64,000 nucleotides of DNA from positions 868,001 through 932,000 of the forward strand of contig OY782877.1 in assembly GCA_963678445.1 (NCBI GenBank). Reading direction: 5' to 3'. Source of the DNA: G963678445 sp963678445. GTDB taxonomy: Bacteria; Hydrogenedentota; Hydrogenedentia; Hydrogenedentales; G963678445. Shown piece by piece: positions 1 to 8,933 of the stretch. Within the stretch, counting starts at the first letter, position 1; the number at the start of each line of letters is the position of its first letter. The position numbers and the translations under genes were made by a program. The notes below the pieces were generated by a model that saw only the letters and a list, made by a program, of their open reading frames with translations, made no database searches and had not been told where the DNA came from.

Positions 1-41
1 ATTCTATCTTTAAAACACGCGCCTAAAAACCGGGGATTATT

Positions 42-527
42 CTATCGTTGACGGTCCCCAGAGGGTGCGGAGTCATCCGTGGTAACCGGATGGTGGTAAA
101 CAACATAGTGGATACGTGCGTAAAGAAGGCGACCACGAATGTGGTGGTATAGTCTGCCCAGAAGGGTGCGTAAGAAGGCGAGTCGCAGGGGCGCAAATCG
201 TCCATCTACCGTAAAACAATATCGGCGGCGTGCACCGGAAAGGGCGCCGACCATACGTAGCTTTGGACTGTCGAAAAGGACAACGAACATGTCGTATTTT
301 TCACGCCGGATCGGACGTAACAACGAAAAGACCGTGCGCAAGCCATAGCGCTCCTGGTCAGTGACGGCAATATGGTCTACAAGCGGCGCAAGCGGTTCGT
401 GGGGATAACTGGGCGGAACCAATGCAGTCAGCCTGGCCTCAGGATACTGGCCGCGCAGGTATTTGAGCAGGCGGATGTAATGGGGACCGTAGCTGTAAAA
501 GGCGCAAATATGCTTCATCGTATTCAC
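42..527 (-). CDS. Glycan-cluster protein, heptosyltransferase-like N-terminal half
   Basis: A 161-residue protein that I do not recognise with certainty. Its layout, an N-terminal MKHICAFYSYGPHYIRLL strand and helix followed by KYDMFVVLFDSPKLRMVGAL and a GARRRYCFTVDGR stretch, resembles the first Rossmann-like half of ADP-heptose-type (GT9) glycosyltransferases. The usual C-terminal donor-binding half is missing, so it is half the length of that family. The first codon is a GTG overlapping the TGA of the upstream GT4 gene, and an in-frame ATG lies at 518. It is the last visible gene of the glycan cluster, so a role in surface-glycan assembly is inferred from context. It could also be a truncated enzyme. 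Confidence 0.6.
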   Translation of the reverse strand: MNTMKHICAFYSYGPHYIRLLKYLRGQYPEARLTALVPPSYPHEPLAPLVDHIAVTDQERYGLRTVFSLLRPIRREKYDMFVVLFDSPKLRMVGALSGARRRYCFTVDGRFAPLRLAFLRTLLGRLYHHIRGRLLYARIHYVVYHHPVTTDDSAPSGDRQR

Positions 528-1756
528 CGTGTCATGCTTTCTATAAGAGGAAGATACTGTTTTTCGATGATTTGCTTCCAGTCGTACTGCATTTGCGCCC
601 GTTGGCGTCCGGCGGCTCCCATGCGGTGACGCATTTCGGCATTGTCGAGTAGAAGCTCCAACTGTTTCGCCAGCTCGGCGCTGTCATCACGCTCAAAGAG
701 AAAACCTGTTTCCTGATGTATCACGATATCTTGCAGACCGCCGGTGCGGGTGGCACAGACGGGGCGGGCAGCGGCCATCGCTTCGATTGCCACCATGCCG
801 AAAGGTTCCTCCCAACGACTGGGCACGACACAAATGTCCACCTGTGAATAAAGCGCCAAGGTTTCTTCGTGGGTGTGCCAGCCGACGGCTTTGAACCAGC
901 CTGAACTCTGTTGATAATCAAAGTGCGTCGCCCAGATTTCAAAATCTCCACGCTGTTGCGCCAGACGTTCCCCTGCTTCCAGCAAGGTTTGCAGGCCTTT
1001 CAACGGATCGTCGACCCGGCCCGTCATCAGGATAACTTTCTTGCGCTGCTGAGTGTCAAGGGGCGGCACAGTATCTACGAACTGCCGCGTATCTACTCCC
1101 GGCGTGAAGACCTGCACGTTGGGATGATGCGGCGCGAGTGCTTTTTGTATGGCGGTGTTGTTAACCAGTAGTGCATGTGTCTGTTTTAGACTCTCTTGTA
1201 AAAGGGTATAGTATTGGGCGGCATAGGCCCTGGACGCCAGATAATCTACCGTCCAGGTGCGCAATTCTCCCTTTTGCAGCACTTGCTTTTGATACGCCAA
1301 AGCGCAACGCCGGCAATGGTCCGGGCTTTCCAGATAGGCGTAGGGACAAGGCGCGTCGTCCTTAAATCGCATGGCATTGCGGGCACAGAGCAGTTCATGG
1401 GCGTAATAACGCGCTGCCAACGGATAGTGCGCCAAGGAAGAGGTCAGGTAAGGTTTTAGGGTGAAGCCGTGGGTGACGAAGACCGCATCGGGACGCCATG
1501 CGTCGATAGCCTCTCGAAAGCGCGGCATAAGCCGATGTGGCGTCAATTGTCGGCGCGTGCACTCGAACACCGTAACGGGAAAGGGCAAGGCCTCTCCGTC
1601 GACCCGACCCCGTTCAGAGGAATGCTGTTCATGGGCAAGAAAGAGGTGTACCTCTATACCCTGCTCTTGCAGCCCCGTTATGACATGGTACAGTTCCACA
1701 TCGGCACCGCCGTTGGGAGGCCAGGAAAAAATAAGATCTGCAAAAGCTATTCGCAT
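524..1756 (-). CDS. GT4-family glycosyltransferase (paralogue 2)
   Basis: A 410-residue GT-B retaining glycosyltransferase of family 4. The N-terminal acceptor domain opens with a SWPPNGGADVELYHV glycine-rich loop. The C-terminal donor domain has GRVDDPLKGLQTLLEAG and the EX7E element within EEPFGMVAIEAMAA, which in this family binds the nucleotide-sugar donor. Between the two domains lie four cysteines (C124, C137, C148, C151) with exactly the spacing found in the neighbouring paralogue. This suggests a bound metal, which is unusual for GT4 enzymes. The gene overlaps the upstream paralogue by 10 bp and is probably translationally coupled to it. Cytoplasmic transfer of a sugar to a lipid-linked glycan is inferred; donor and acceptor are unknown. 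Confidence 0.9.
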   Translation of the reverse strand: MRIAFADLIFSWPPNGGADVELYHVITGLQEQGIEVHLFLAHEQHSSERGRVDGEALPFPVTVFECTRRQLTPHRLMPRFREAIDAWRPDAVFVTHGFTLKPYLTSSLAHYPLAARYYAHELLCARNAMRFKDDAPCPYAYLESPDHCRRCALAYQKQVLQKGELRTWTVDYLASRAYAAQYYTLLQESLKQTHALLVNNTAIQKALAPHHPNVQVFTPGVDTRQFVDTVPPLDTQQRKKVILMTGRVDDPLKGLQTLLEAGERLAQQRGDFEIWATHFDYQQSSGWFKAVGWHTHEETLALYSQVDICVVPSRWEEPFGMVAIEAMAAARPVCATRTGGLQDIVIHQETGFLFERDDSAELAKQLELLLDNAEMRHRMGAAGRQRAQMQYDWKQIIEKQYLPLIESMTR

Positions 1757-2994
1757 CGGTTTGGAATCTCGCCCTCTTTCAACGTATCCAGCAAAGGCAG
1801 GTAGTGCTGCGCAACTACTTTTTCCCAGGAGTACATTTTTTCTACCCGATCTCGGCCCGCCTTACCCATACGTGCGCAAAGTGCAGGCGAATCGAGCAGT
1901 TTTTCAAGACAATCGGCCAATTGTACGGCATTGCCCCCTTCAAAGAGCAGCCCGGTCTCGCCCTCTTGAATAATCGATTGTAGTCCACCTACACGACTCG
2001 CGCAAACGGGGCGTCCGGTGGCCATGGCCTCTACTGCGACAAGCCCGAAGGGTTCCTCCCATACACTCGGCACGACCACAATATCGGCCTGCTGATACAA
2101 GGCCAGCGTTTCCTGATGGGCGCACCAGCCCAGCGGCACAAACCAGTCCGGCTTGGATGGTGCAGGAGGTGCAGTGGCGCAAATCTGGAAATCATTTCGT
2201 TTTTCGGCCAATATGCGACCCGCCTCCAGCAGAACGGAAAGCCCCTTAACGGGATCTTCGCCTCGACCCGTCATCAGAATGCATTTCGTGGAAGCAGATT
2301 CGAGGGGAGAAAAAATAAACTGCGCTGGGTCAACCCCACCAGGGACGATCTGTACCTGAGCGCAGTACGGAAACAACTGTTCTTGCATACGCGCGTTGTA
2401 CACAATAGCGGCACGTAGCCGATTTAATGCTTTACGAACAAGGGCAACGTATTCCGGTGCATAGGCGCGCGCCGCAATATACTCCCGGGTCCAGGCTAGG
2501 GGATCGTCTCGTTTAATTAGTGGAGCCAAAGACGCCAGTGCACATTGTCGACAGATTTCGGGCGTTTCTAAATAATGATTTGGACAAGACGCACCGTCTT
2601 TGAAATGTAAGAGGCTGCGTGGGCAAATTGCTTCGTAGGCATAGTATCGGCTGACCAGTGGATAATGGGCCAGTGCCTCAATAAGATATGGCTTGAGAAA
2701 AAACGCATCGCAAATAAACACCACATCCGGTTGCCATGCGTCGACAGATGCGCGCAAACGCGCACAAAGTTTTTCCGGTGTGAATGCGCGGCGGGAGAAA
2801 AGCATTCGTTCAGATGGAAAAGGAAGCGCCTCAGGGGAAAAATATCCCCGTTCCCAGGAATCAGGGCAATGCACGCCAAAGAGTTGCACGGTATGCCCGG
2901 CGCGTTGTACTTGTTGAATAACATGGTATAGGTCGACATCGGCACCACCGTGTGGCGGCCAGGAAAAGAATAAGTCGACAAAGGCCAATCGCAT
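1747..2994 (-). CDS. GT4-family glycosyltransferase (paralogue 1)
   Basis: A 415-residue GT4 enzyme collinear with the downstream gene: SWPPHGGADVDLYHV near the N terminus, GRGEDPVKGLSVLLEAG in the donor domain and the EX7E element in EEPFGLVAVEAMATGRP. The cysteines C124, C137, C148 and C151 lie at the same residue numbers as in the paralogue. The two genes are a tandem duplication that has diverged considerably. The start is ATG 49 bp downstream of the rSAM-like/GT2 fusion gene. The cluster context (ABC exporter, other transferases) indicates assembly of an exported polysaccharide or glycoconjugate; the sugar cannot be read from sequence. Confidence 0.9.
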   Translation of the reverse strand: MRLAFVDLFFSWPPHGGADVDLYHVIQQVQRAGHTVQLFGVHCPDSWERGYFSPEALPFPSERMLFSRRAFTPEKLCARLRASVDAWQPDVVFICDAFFLKPYLIEALAHYPLVSRYYAYEAICPRSLLHFKDGASCPNHYLETPEICRQCALASLAPLIKRDDPLAWTREYIAARAYAPEYVALVRKALNRLRAAIVYNARMQEQLFPYCAQVQIVPGGVDPAQFIFSPLESASTKCILMTGRGEDPVKGLSVLLEAGRILAEKRNDFQICATAPPAPSKPDWFVPLGWCAHQETLALYQQADIVVVPSVWEEPFGLVAVEAMATGRPVCASRVGGLQSIIQEGETGLLFEGGNAVQLADCLEKLLDSPALCARMGKAGRDRVEKMYSWEKVVAQHYLPLLDTLKEGEIPNRCE

Positions 2995-3042
2995 AAACGC
3001 CCCTATACCAGTCTTGGATGCACGCCGCGTTTCAAAAAACAG

Positions 3043-5409
3043 CTACATATGTTTCAACGTACCGTACCACTGACGTCCCTCGTGGTCCAGGTGTAGAACA
3101 ACCGTCCCCTCTAAACGCGTTTCCTTTCCGAAATGAAGCACAACATCCCGTCCAAACAACCAATCTGAAGCTTCGAAGTGATCCAGCTCGTGATATGGAA
3201 TCTTTTCCAATACCTCTTTTCGGACGCATTGGCAAAAACCGCAGGGAATACGATCGCCCTCGCGGAAACGGTAACGTTCTACCGAGGCGGCGTATTCGTC
3301 AAAATGTTCCCAGGGACGCACCTTGCCGAGCAAGATGTCTGCCGTCTGGTCTGGCGTCAACATCTTCCGCCCGTCCGGCGCAATAAAATGCGCACCCTCG
3401 GCAACCGCGTCCACCTTTTCAAACATGTCCGGCGGCAGCATCGTGTCCGAATCCAGCAACATAACCCATTCACCAGAGGCGACACGCGCGGACTCGTTGA
3501 TCATGAAACCTTTCGATCGCACATTGCTTTCTTCAAAAGGCGAACGCACAATACGCAAATGCGGATAAGCGCGTTGCATGCAATCAATGAGATCATCGTT
3601 GCCATCGATACCGGGCACGTACGCAATAATCACCTCTAGCTGGCTCATGTCAAAATTATGCTGATGGGCGAGCGAGAGTAACGTAGCCTGCAAGCGTCGT
3701 GAATAGCGCGTGCTCACAATAACCACGGAATATTTAACACGCTCCAGTTTTTCTACCGGATGGTTTTCACCTTCCCACACCAGAATAGTCTGTGTGAGCA
3801 AGAAGCCATCCACATTGTGCACCGCAATACGCGGTTCCAAGGTACCCGCAAGGCGTACAGGCAAACGAGGCGCACCCTCGAATTCTGCAGGGCGTACGGC
3901 AACACCGTCCCGCAACAGTACAAAATAGCCATCCCGATCCACATGCAACGTAATCCGGTGGGTATAGTCAATCATCGGGCAGACAATTTTCGTATGCCGC
4001 CCAAAACTGAAGCCAACATGCTGCGCGATCCCGCCCCCTGCCGTAAACGCTATAGTAAATGGAGGTTCGAGGCGGGTTAAGGGCGTACTTTGCAATTCCG
4101 TGTTGGCAAAGGAATACCATCGCTTTGAGGCATCATCAAACGGATTGAAATGGTCTTCAATCCCATAATCCTGCAAGGGAATCTCACGGGTGGGTGCCTC
4201 CCGCAATGTGATTTGCCGAGCAGTTTGCGCCATGTCCAGTTGATGTTCTGGCAAGGTACAACGAGGGGCGTCTAGCGCATCGAAATAACGCTGCGCCTGA
4301 CCTCTATAGTGCATGGGGGAAACGACCGGCGGGCCCTCTTTAGGCTGCAATACCAATCCGGGAAGCGCCTGCTTCGTCTTCTCTGGCGCATGGTCACAGA
4401 TCCGCTGAAACCGACACTGTGAGCACTGCACGCCCAACTGTTTTGCCTGCTTTTTCCGATATCCTTCCAGTGCGGCCTCGCAGGCCTCAACGGACTGGGG
4501 CAAGGGACGGGGACGACGCAAAAAGTTAAGATGCCTGGTTAGCTTATGAAACATCCAGACCCGTGCATAGATACGCGGATTTTCAAGCACCCATGGCAAT
4601 AGCGCCCGATCAATGATGCCATGCAATGATGCTTTTCGACCCAACAAATTCTCCACCGCCTTTGCCATACGATGTGGTCCGCGAAGATGTATCTTCGAGG
4701 CAAATTCGTAGGACTGCTGCTGATATTGCATATGTTCTAAGAAGAACTGCTGTTCATTACAGACCGCAGGCCAATTATCCTCCTCCACCCAACAGAACGG
4801 AAATTGCGTCAGGGTAACATCGACACCGATGCTTCGCAAGGCAGCGGCTAAAGCATTCGCACGTTTGAGTAAGGCCGCACTTGTGTCCGGTGTCTGTGCT
4901 GCAGCATCCTGCACAAACGGGTCGTACAATGTGATATTGCAAAACACCGCCGTCTCCAACAACGCCACCAACGATTCGACGGAAATCTCCTCTGCAAATG
5001 GGGGGTGCAATTGGATACGCAGCGGGACCTTGTTTTCCTTACATGCCGCCACCCATTGCTGCAACTGCGCCAGTGGTGCTGAGGAATGGCAATAGAGCAC
5101 ATCCTCTATTCCCGCCTCCACACACGCCGAAAAAGACGCAGGAACAGCCTCATTCTCCACGCGCAAAGACAGCGGAACACCTTCCACAGCAGCAAATTCC
5201 AACACTGCTGGCGCCCACTTCCACCCCGTCTTTTCGATCCGAAAATCGACCTTTTCCACCTTAAAAATCGTGCGATTCAGGCGTATCCATTTTTGGAGAG
5301 CAGTCAGATCAAATTCACGTCCCTGCGCATCATGTGTGCAAACCAGGCCACGTAGCGGTGCAATATAATTCAAAGTCATTTTCGATTCGCTGTTCACTAC
5401 CAATTGCAT
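3043..5409 (-). CDS. Radical-SAM-like domain lacking the Fe-S motif, fused to a GT2 glycosyltransferase
   Basis: A 788-residue protein in three parts. Residues 1-345 resemble a radical SAM barrel with a SPASM-like end (C329, C332, C338), but the CX3CX2C motif that holds the SAM cluster is absent; only C24 lies where it should be. Residues about 360-550 look beta-rich and I do not recognise them. Residues 558-788 are a GT-A family 2 transferase, beginning YSVVIVSTRYS and carrying the metal-binding DSD at 653-655 inside GEWVMLLDSDTMLPPD. An intact radical SAM gene lies immediately upstream in the same operon, so the N-terminal part may be a catalytically dead partner or scaffold. The GT2 activity is well supported; the rest is inference. 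Confidence 0.8.
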   Translation of the reverse strand: MQLVVNSESKMTLNYIAPLRGLVCTHDAQGREFDLTALQKWIRLNRTIFKVEKVDFRIEKTGWKWAPAVLEFAAVEGVPLSLRVENEAVPASFSACVEAGIEDVLYCHSSAPLAQLQQWVAACKENKVPLRIQLHPPFAEEISVESLVALLETAVFCNITLYDPFVQDAAAQTPDTSAALLKRANALAAALRSIGVDVTLTQFPFCWVEEDNWPAVCNEQQFFLEHMQYQQQSYEFASKIHLRGPHRMAKAVENLLGRKASLHGIIDRALLPWVLENPRIYARVWMFHKLTRHLNFLRRPRPLPQSVEACEAALEGYRKKQAKQLGVQCSQCRFQRICDHAPEKTKQALPGLVLQPKEGPPVVSPMHYRGQAQRYFDALDAPRCTLPEHQLDMAQTARQITLREAPTREIPLQDYGIEDHFNPFDDASKRWYSFANTELQSTPLTRLEPPFTIAFTAGGGIAQHVGFSFGRHTKIVCPMIDYTHRITLHVDRDGYFVLLRDGVAVRPAEFEGAPRLPVRLAGTLEPRIAVHNVDGFLLTQTILVWEGENHPVEKLERVKYSVVIVSTRYSRRLQATLLSLAHQHNFDMSQLEVIIAYVPGIDGNDDLIDCMQRAYPHLRIVRSPFEESNVRSKGFMINESARVASGEWVMLLDSDTMLPPDMFEKVDAVAEGAHFIAPDGRKMLTPDQTADILLGKVRPWEHFDEYAASVERYRFREGDRIPCGFCQCVRKEVLEKIPYHELDHFEASDWLFGRDVVLHFGKETRLEGTVVLHLDHEGRQWYGTLKHM

Positions 5410-5477
5410 CCCGATTGAGCGGGTTCATACCCGACGCAGGTCCTTTTCCGGACGTATATTCCAGTGCAGAACGCAGA

Positions 5478-6752
5478 TTATAGAGCCCAGGATTCATCCT
5501 CGGGCTCAACCACCTTCTCCTGGTTTTTAATGTAGAACAAAGGATCGTTTGTTTCCGGGATATCCGCAATTGGCACCGCTTCCTCAGTACCGAAAAAGTC
5601 CGCATAATCCCCATGAAAACCGTCACAAATCTTACGCGCCGCACATTTTTTACAGGCATCATGATACTTATACTGGCAGTTTTTGCTCGCACGCACCATG
5701 GCCTCTTCGCGATAGATAACATCCTTGCCGCGCACGGTCTGCATGATTTTTGACAGCACGCGTTGCCCCGCAAATTTGATCCCCTGTTTAATGGGATTGC
5801 GCTGCGCATGGTCGCGGACATAAATAGGATCTACCTGTTGCAAAACACGCCCATAAGGCCCCCCCAGCATAAAAGGAGGCATCAGCGGTCCCGGCTGCAT
5901 CATCTGCGGCCGCAGCATAGTCCACGCCCACGATTGATAATCCCACTCATGCGTGTCATACGAAAGCTGCTGAAAGTTGTAAAAGCTTTTCCGATGCCGC
6001 GCTTCGCCAATGCAGTACGGCAGATAGCGCACATTGGTCTCTATTTGCGCTTCTTCCAACATATCCAGTGCCTTCGTCAAAGTTTCCGCCACTTCGCTGT
6101 ACCGCGCGACCGTATCCGAACGACGGTGACCGGTCTGCTGATCGCCAAACGGGTTGAAGGCAATAAAATTAACCGCATTGGCGCCATAATCAATCGCATG
6201 CTGCGCCACTTGCGGAATGACGGGAACGATGGGTTTCGTCATGGTGCAGTTAAAACGGAAGGGAACCCCCTCCTCACGCATGCTTTCAATAGCGCGAATA
6301 ATCTTGTCGTAGGCGCCCTTTACACCAACCACCTCGTCATGCGCGTCCCCGATACCATGCAGGCTGACCAAAAAGTCGCGCACGCCTGCATCGCGATACT
6401 TCGCCACCTCTCCCGGCTTCGCCAGCACGAGCCCATTCGTAATCAACGTGGGATACAACCCGATATCATGACAATACTGCGTCAGCTCCAGAATATTCTT
6501 GTGAATCGTTGGTTCGCCACCCTGAATATCAATCGCGGTATTCCCATACACCTCACGCAACGTCTTACAGATCTGCTTGGCCTTGTCCAAGGTCATAAAG
6601 GCATGTTCAGGATGATTGCGATCTTCGATACGATTGATAAAGTAACAAAAATAGCAGCGCTGGTTGCAGGTTTGCCCCAACCACAATACCCCACGACGGG
6701 TGATAACGCGTTTCTTGGTTTTCTTCAACGATTGCACAGCGGTTTGCGGCAT
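5478..6752 (-). CDS. Radical SAM protein with SPASM-like C-terminal cysteines
   Basis: A 424-residue radical SAM enzyme. The cluster motif CX3CX2C is at C29, C33 and C36 (CNQRCYFC), followed by the GGEPT motif that contacts SAM. A C-terminal cysteine group (C359, C367, C370, C376) looks like an auxiliary-cluster site of SPASM or twitch type. The ATG at 6752 is chosen because GGAG lies 8 nt before it; a further upstream TTG is in frame but has no ribosome site. The position between an O-antigen-type ABC transporter and glycosyltransferases suggests modification of a sugar, lipid or peptide in the same pathway. The substrate is unknown. Confidence 0.9.
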   Translation of the reverse strand: MPQTAVQSLKKTKKRVITRRGVLWLGQTCNQRCYFCYFINRIEDRNHPEHAFMTLDKAKQICKTLREVYGNTAIDIQGGEPTIHKNILELTQYCHDIGLYPTLITNGLVLAKPGEVAKYRDAGVRDFLVSLHGIGDAHDEVVGVKGAYDKIIRAIESMREEGVPFRFNCTMTKPIVPVIPQVAQHAIDYGANAVNFIAFNPFGDQQTGHRRSDTVARYSEVAETLTKALDMLEEAQIETNVRYLPYCIGEARHRKSFYNFQQLSYDTHEWDYQSWAWTMLRPQMMQPGPLMPPFMLGGPYGRVLQQVDPIYVRDHAQRNPIKQGIKFAGQRVLSKIMQTVRGKDVIYREEAMVRASKNCQYKYHDACKKCAARKICDGFHGDYADFFGTEEAVPIADIPETNDPLFYIKNQEKVVEPEDESWAL

Positions 6753-6836
6753 GGCTAAATCTCCAGCACAACGGCTTTCCACACATTTCAACGGGCGTCG
6801 GTTCAATCACAGCCCGGCTCACATAAATCTTCAGGC

Positions 6837-8933
6837 TCATTTCCCCACAGACGGCGCAACACGAATAGCACCAGAAAAGTAGAGATGACGGCCAGGAGGA
6901 AAATACAACAACCCCGATTCCGATACCCGCAAGGCCTGCAACACACGCGCATTCTCTTCCGGTTTGGTATTAATCGGGGTCATGCGGACGGACACTTCCT
7001 CCGCAGTATTCTCGATTGTAACGGATGGCAAAGTTGAACTCAAGGCGGTGGCCAGTTTACCCACCGCATACGTCTTGTTCAGGTGCTGCCACTTACCCGA
7101 ATCGGGGTTAAAAGGCGGAAAAGCGCCTTCTTCCTGATCCGTACGCCACGATTCATACTCCGGCGCCAACACAATCGACGTCTGATACTCCTGCGCATGA
7201 AACGCTTCCAAGGCTTCCAGCCAAATCGTCAGCGCCATAGCGCCATCGTCGATAGCCCGCACCTCCCAATGCTGCTGGAAAGGAAAACGTCGCGACTCTC
7301 CCGTCGCACGCAATACTACGCCATCATTTTGAAGCGTACCCCAATGTAGGTTCAAACTGTCGTGCCAGATATGCTGCAAGAAAATTGAGGTGTAAACATG
7401 GTGCAGCTTGGTGAACTCTATGCCTTCATAGGTGAGCCGTATGCAGCCGCGTTCGAAAGTGGCCGTCAACGGCCCGCTTTCGATGCTGCGATTGCTTCGG
7501 AAACGTGGCGCAATCTCATCCCGCGGCGTATTGAGATCAAATGCAATGGTCGCCAATGCATGCTTGCCAGACGCAAAACGGCTTTCCCGTTCCGGGAAAC
7601 GTGCATGCGTTACCAAGATGCGGCTATGCGAAGAATATTCTGAATTGGCCCATGCAAAGGCAAACAGGGGATTATGCGCTGTAAGCTGCGCCTCCATTGG
7701 CGGCAACGACGAGCTTTCCTCCGGCAACGCCATGGCGCGCATGGCGCTGCCATCCGCCGTAAGCAACTCCCAGGAAGCAGCGAGGAAATTCCAAGTAACA
7801 TCCGTCGGATGAATCAGTGGAAACGTATCTGACAAATCCCCATAAAACCACCGTGTAAACGCAGCAGGGAAAAACGAAGCAATTTCAATATACGAAATAA
7901 TTATCTCTCGATGGCATTCCATCGAAATTTCCCACGAAAAACGTCCTTCCTCCACCGTCATCTTCCAGATCCACGTTAACGGCAGGCGCGACATATGTCC
8001 CTGCGCCGTACAAGATGCAGGCTGTCGATCCACCACCGCCCATTCCGCATCCGTCGAGGCATGTAACTGCCCCATGTGCTCCGCATTGATTCGGAATCCA
8101 TTTGCCGCACTGATTTCTTCCTGCTTATGAAACAGCGAAATACGGCCATCGCACACAATCGCCTCCGTGTCCCCCTTCGAAAACGTATGTACGCCCTTCT
8201 CCCGCCCCACCTGGCGCAAATAAAAACTAATCGTTTTCTGCGTGGTTTCACGATGCATCATTTTGCCATGATTCAGCAACACCACTCGTTCACACAGCGT
8301 ATTTACAATACCCAAATCGTGGGATACGAAAACAAGCGTTTTCTTTTGTTCCCGAAACTCGCCGATTTTGCGACGACACTTGCGCTGGAAATCCTCATCA
8401 CCCACCGACAACACCTCATCCACCAAAAAAATATCCGGGTTTACATGCACCGCCACCGCAAATGCGATACGCACATACATGCCGCTGCTATACGTATCCA
8501 CCGGCTGGTCAATAAAATCGCCAATACCGGAAAAAGCGACAATCTGATCAAACACCTCACGCGCCTGCGCATGACGCATGCCCAACAGCCCCGCATTGAG
8601 GTAGACATTCTCCCGCCCCGTCAGCATCGGATGGAATCCCGCGCCCAACTCCAGCAACGACGCCACCCGCCCCCGCATCACCACCTCGCCCGTCGTCGGC
8701 AGACTCACCCCCGCCAGGATCTTGAGCAACGTACTCTTGCCCGAACCATTCCGGCCAATGATCCCCAGCGACTCCCCCGGGTTCACCTCAAGCGAAACAT
8801 TGTCCAACGCCTTGAACGTTTCCTTCTTGCGTCCCCGAAACCAATCGCCCAACCCACCCCGGCCCAGGAACACCCGCGCCCCCTGCCGCGTCGGGTAAAC
8901 TTTGGAAACATTATGTACTTCAATCACCGACAT
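6837..8933 (-). CDS. Polysaccharide ABC transporter ATPase (Wzt type) with a very long C-terminal extension
   Basis: A 698-residue protein. The first 245 residues are a canonical Wzt/TagH-type ATPase: Walker A GRNGSGKST (60-68), signature YSSGM (148-152), Walker B IFLVDEVLSVGDEDF and the H-loop VFVSHD. It energises export of a lipid-linked glycan through the adjacent permease. The remaining 450 or so residues are much longer than the usual carbohydrate-binding tail of Wzt (roughly 150-170 residues). They look beta-rich and match nothing I recognise. The start codon overlaps the permease stop as TAATG, indicating translational coupling. The tail may recognise the glycan end or couple the exporter to the downstream enzymes; that is inference. 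Confidence 0.92.
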   Translation of the reverse strand: MSVIEVHNVSKVYPTRQGARVFLGRGGLGDWFRGRKKETFKALDNVSLEVNPGESLGIIGRNGSGKSTLLKILAGVSLPTTGEVVMRGRVASLLELGAGFHPMLTGRENVYLNAGLLGMRHAQAREVFDQIVAFSGIGDFIDQPVDTYSSGMYVRIAFAVAVHVNPDIFLVDEVLSVGDEDFQRKCRRKIGEFREQKKTLVFVSHDLGIVNTLCERVVLLNHGKMMHRETTQKTISFYLRQVGREKGVHTFSKGDTEAIVCDGRISLFHKQEEISAANGFRINAEHMGQLHASTDAEWAVVDRQPASCTAQGHMSRLPLTWIWKMTVEEGRFSWEISMECHREIIISYIEIASFFPAAFTRWFYGDLSDTFPLIHPTDVTWNFLAASWELLTADGSAMRAMALPEESSSLPPMEAQLTAHNPLFAFAWANSEYSSHSRILVTHARFPERESRFASGKHALATIAFDLNTPRDEIAPRFRSNRSIESGPLTATFERGCIRLTYEGIEFTKLHHVYTSIFLQHIWHDSLNLHWGTLQNDGVVLRATGESRRFPFQQHWEVRAIDDGAMALTIWLEALEAFHAQEYQTSIVLAPEYESWRTDQEEGAFPPFNPDSGKWQHLNKTYAVGKLATALSSTLPSVTIENTAEEVSVRMTPINTKPEENARVLQALRVSESGLLYFPPGRHLYFSGAIRVAPSVGK

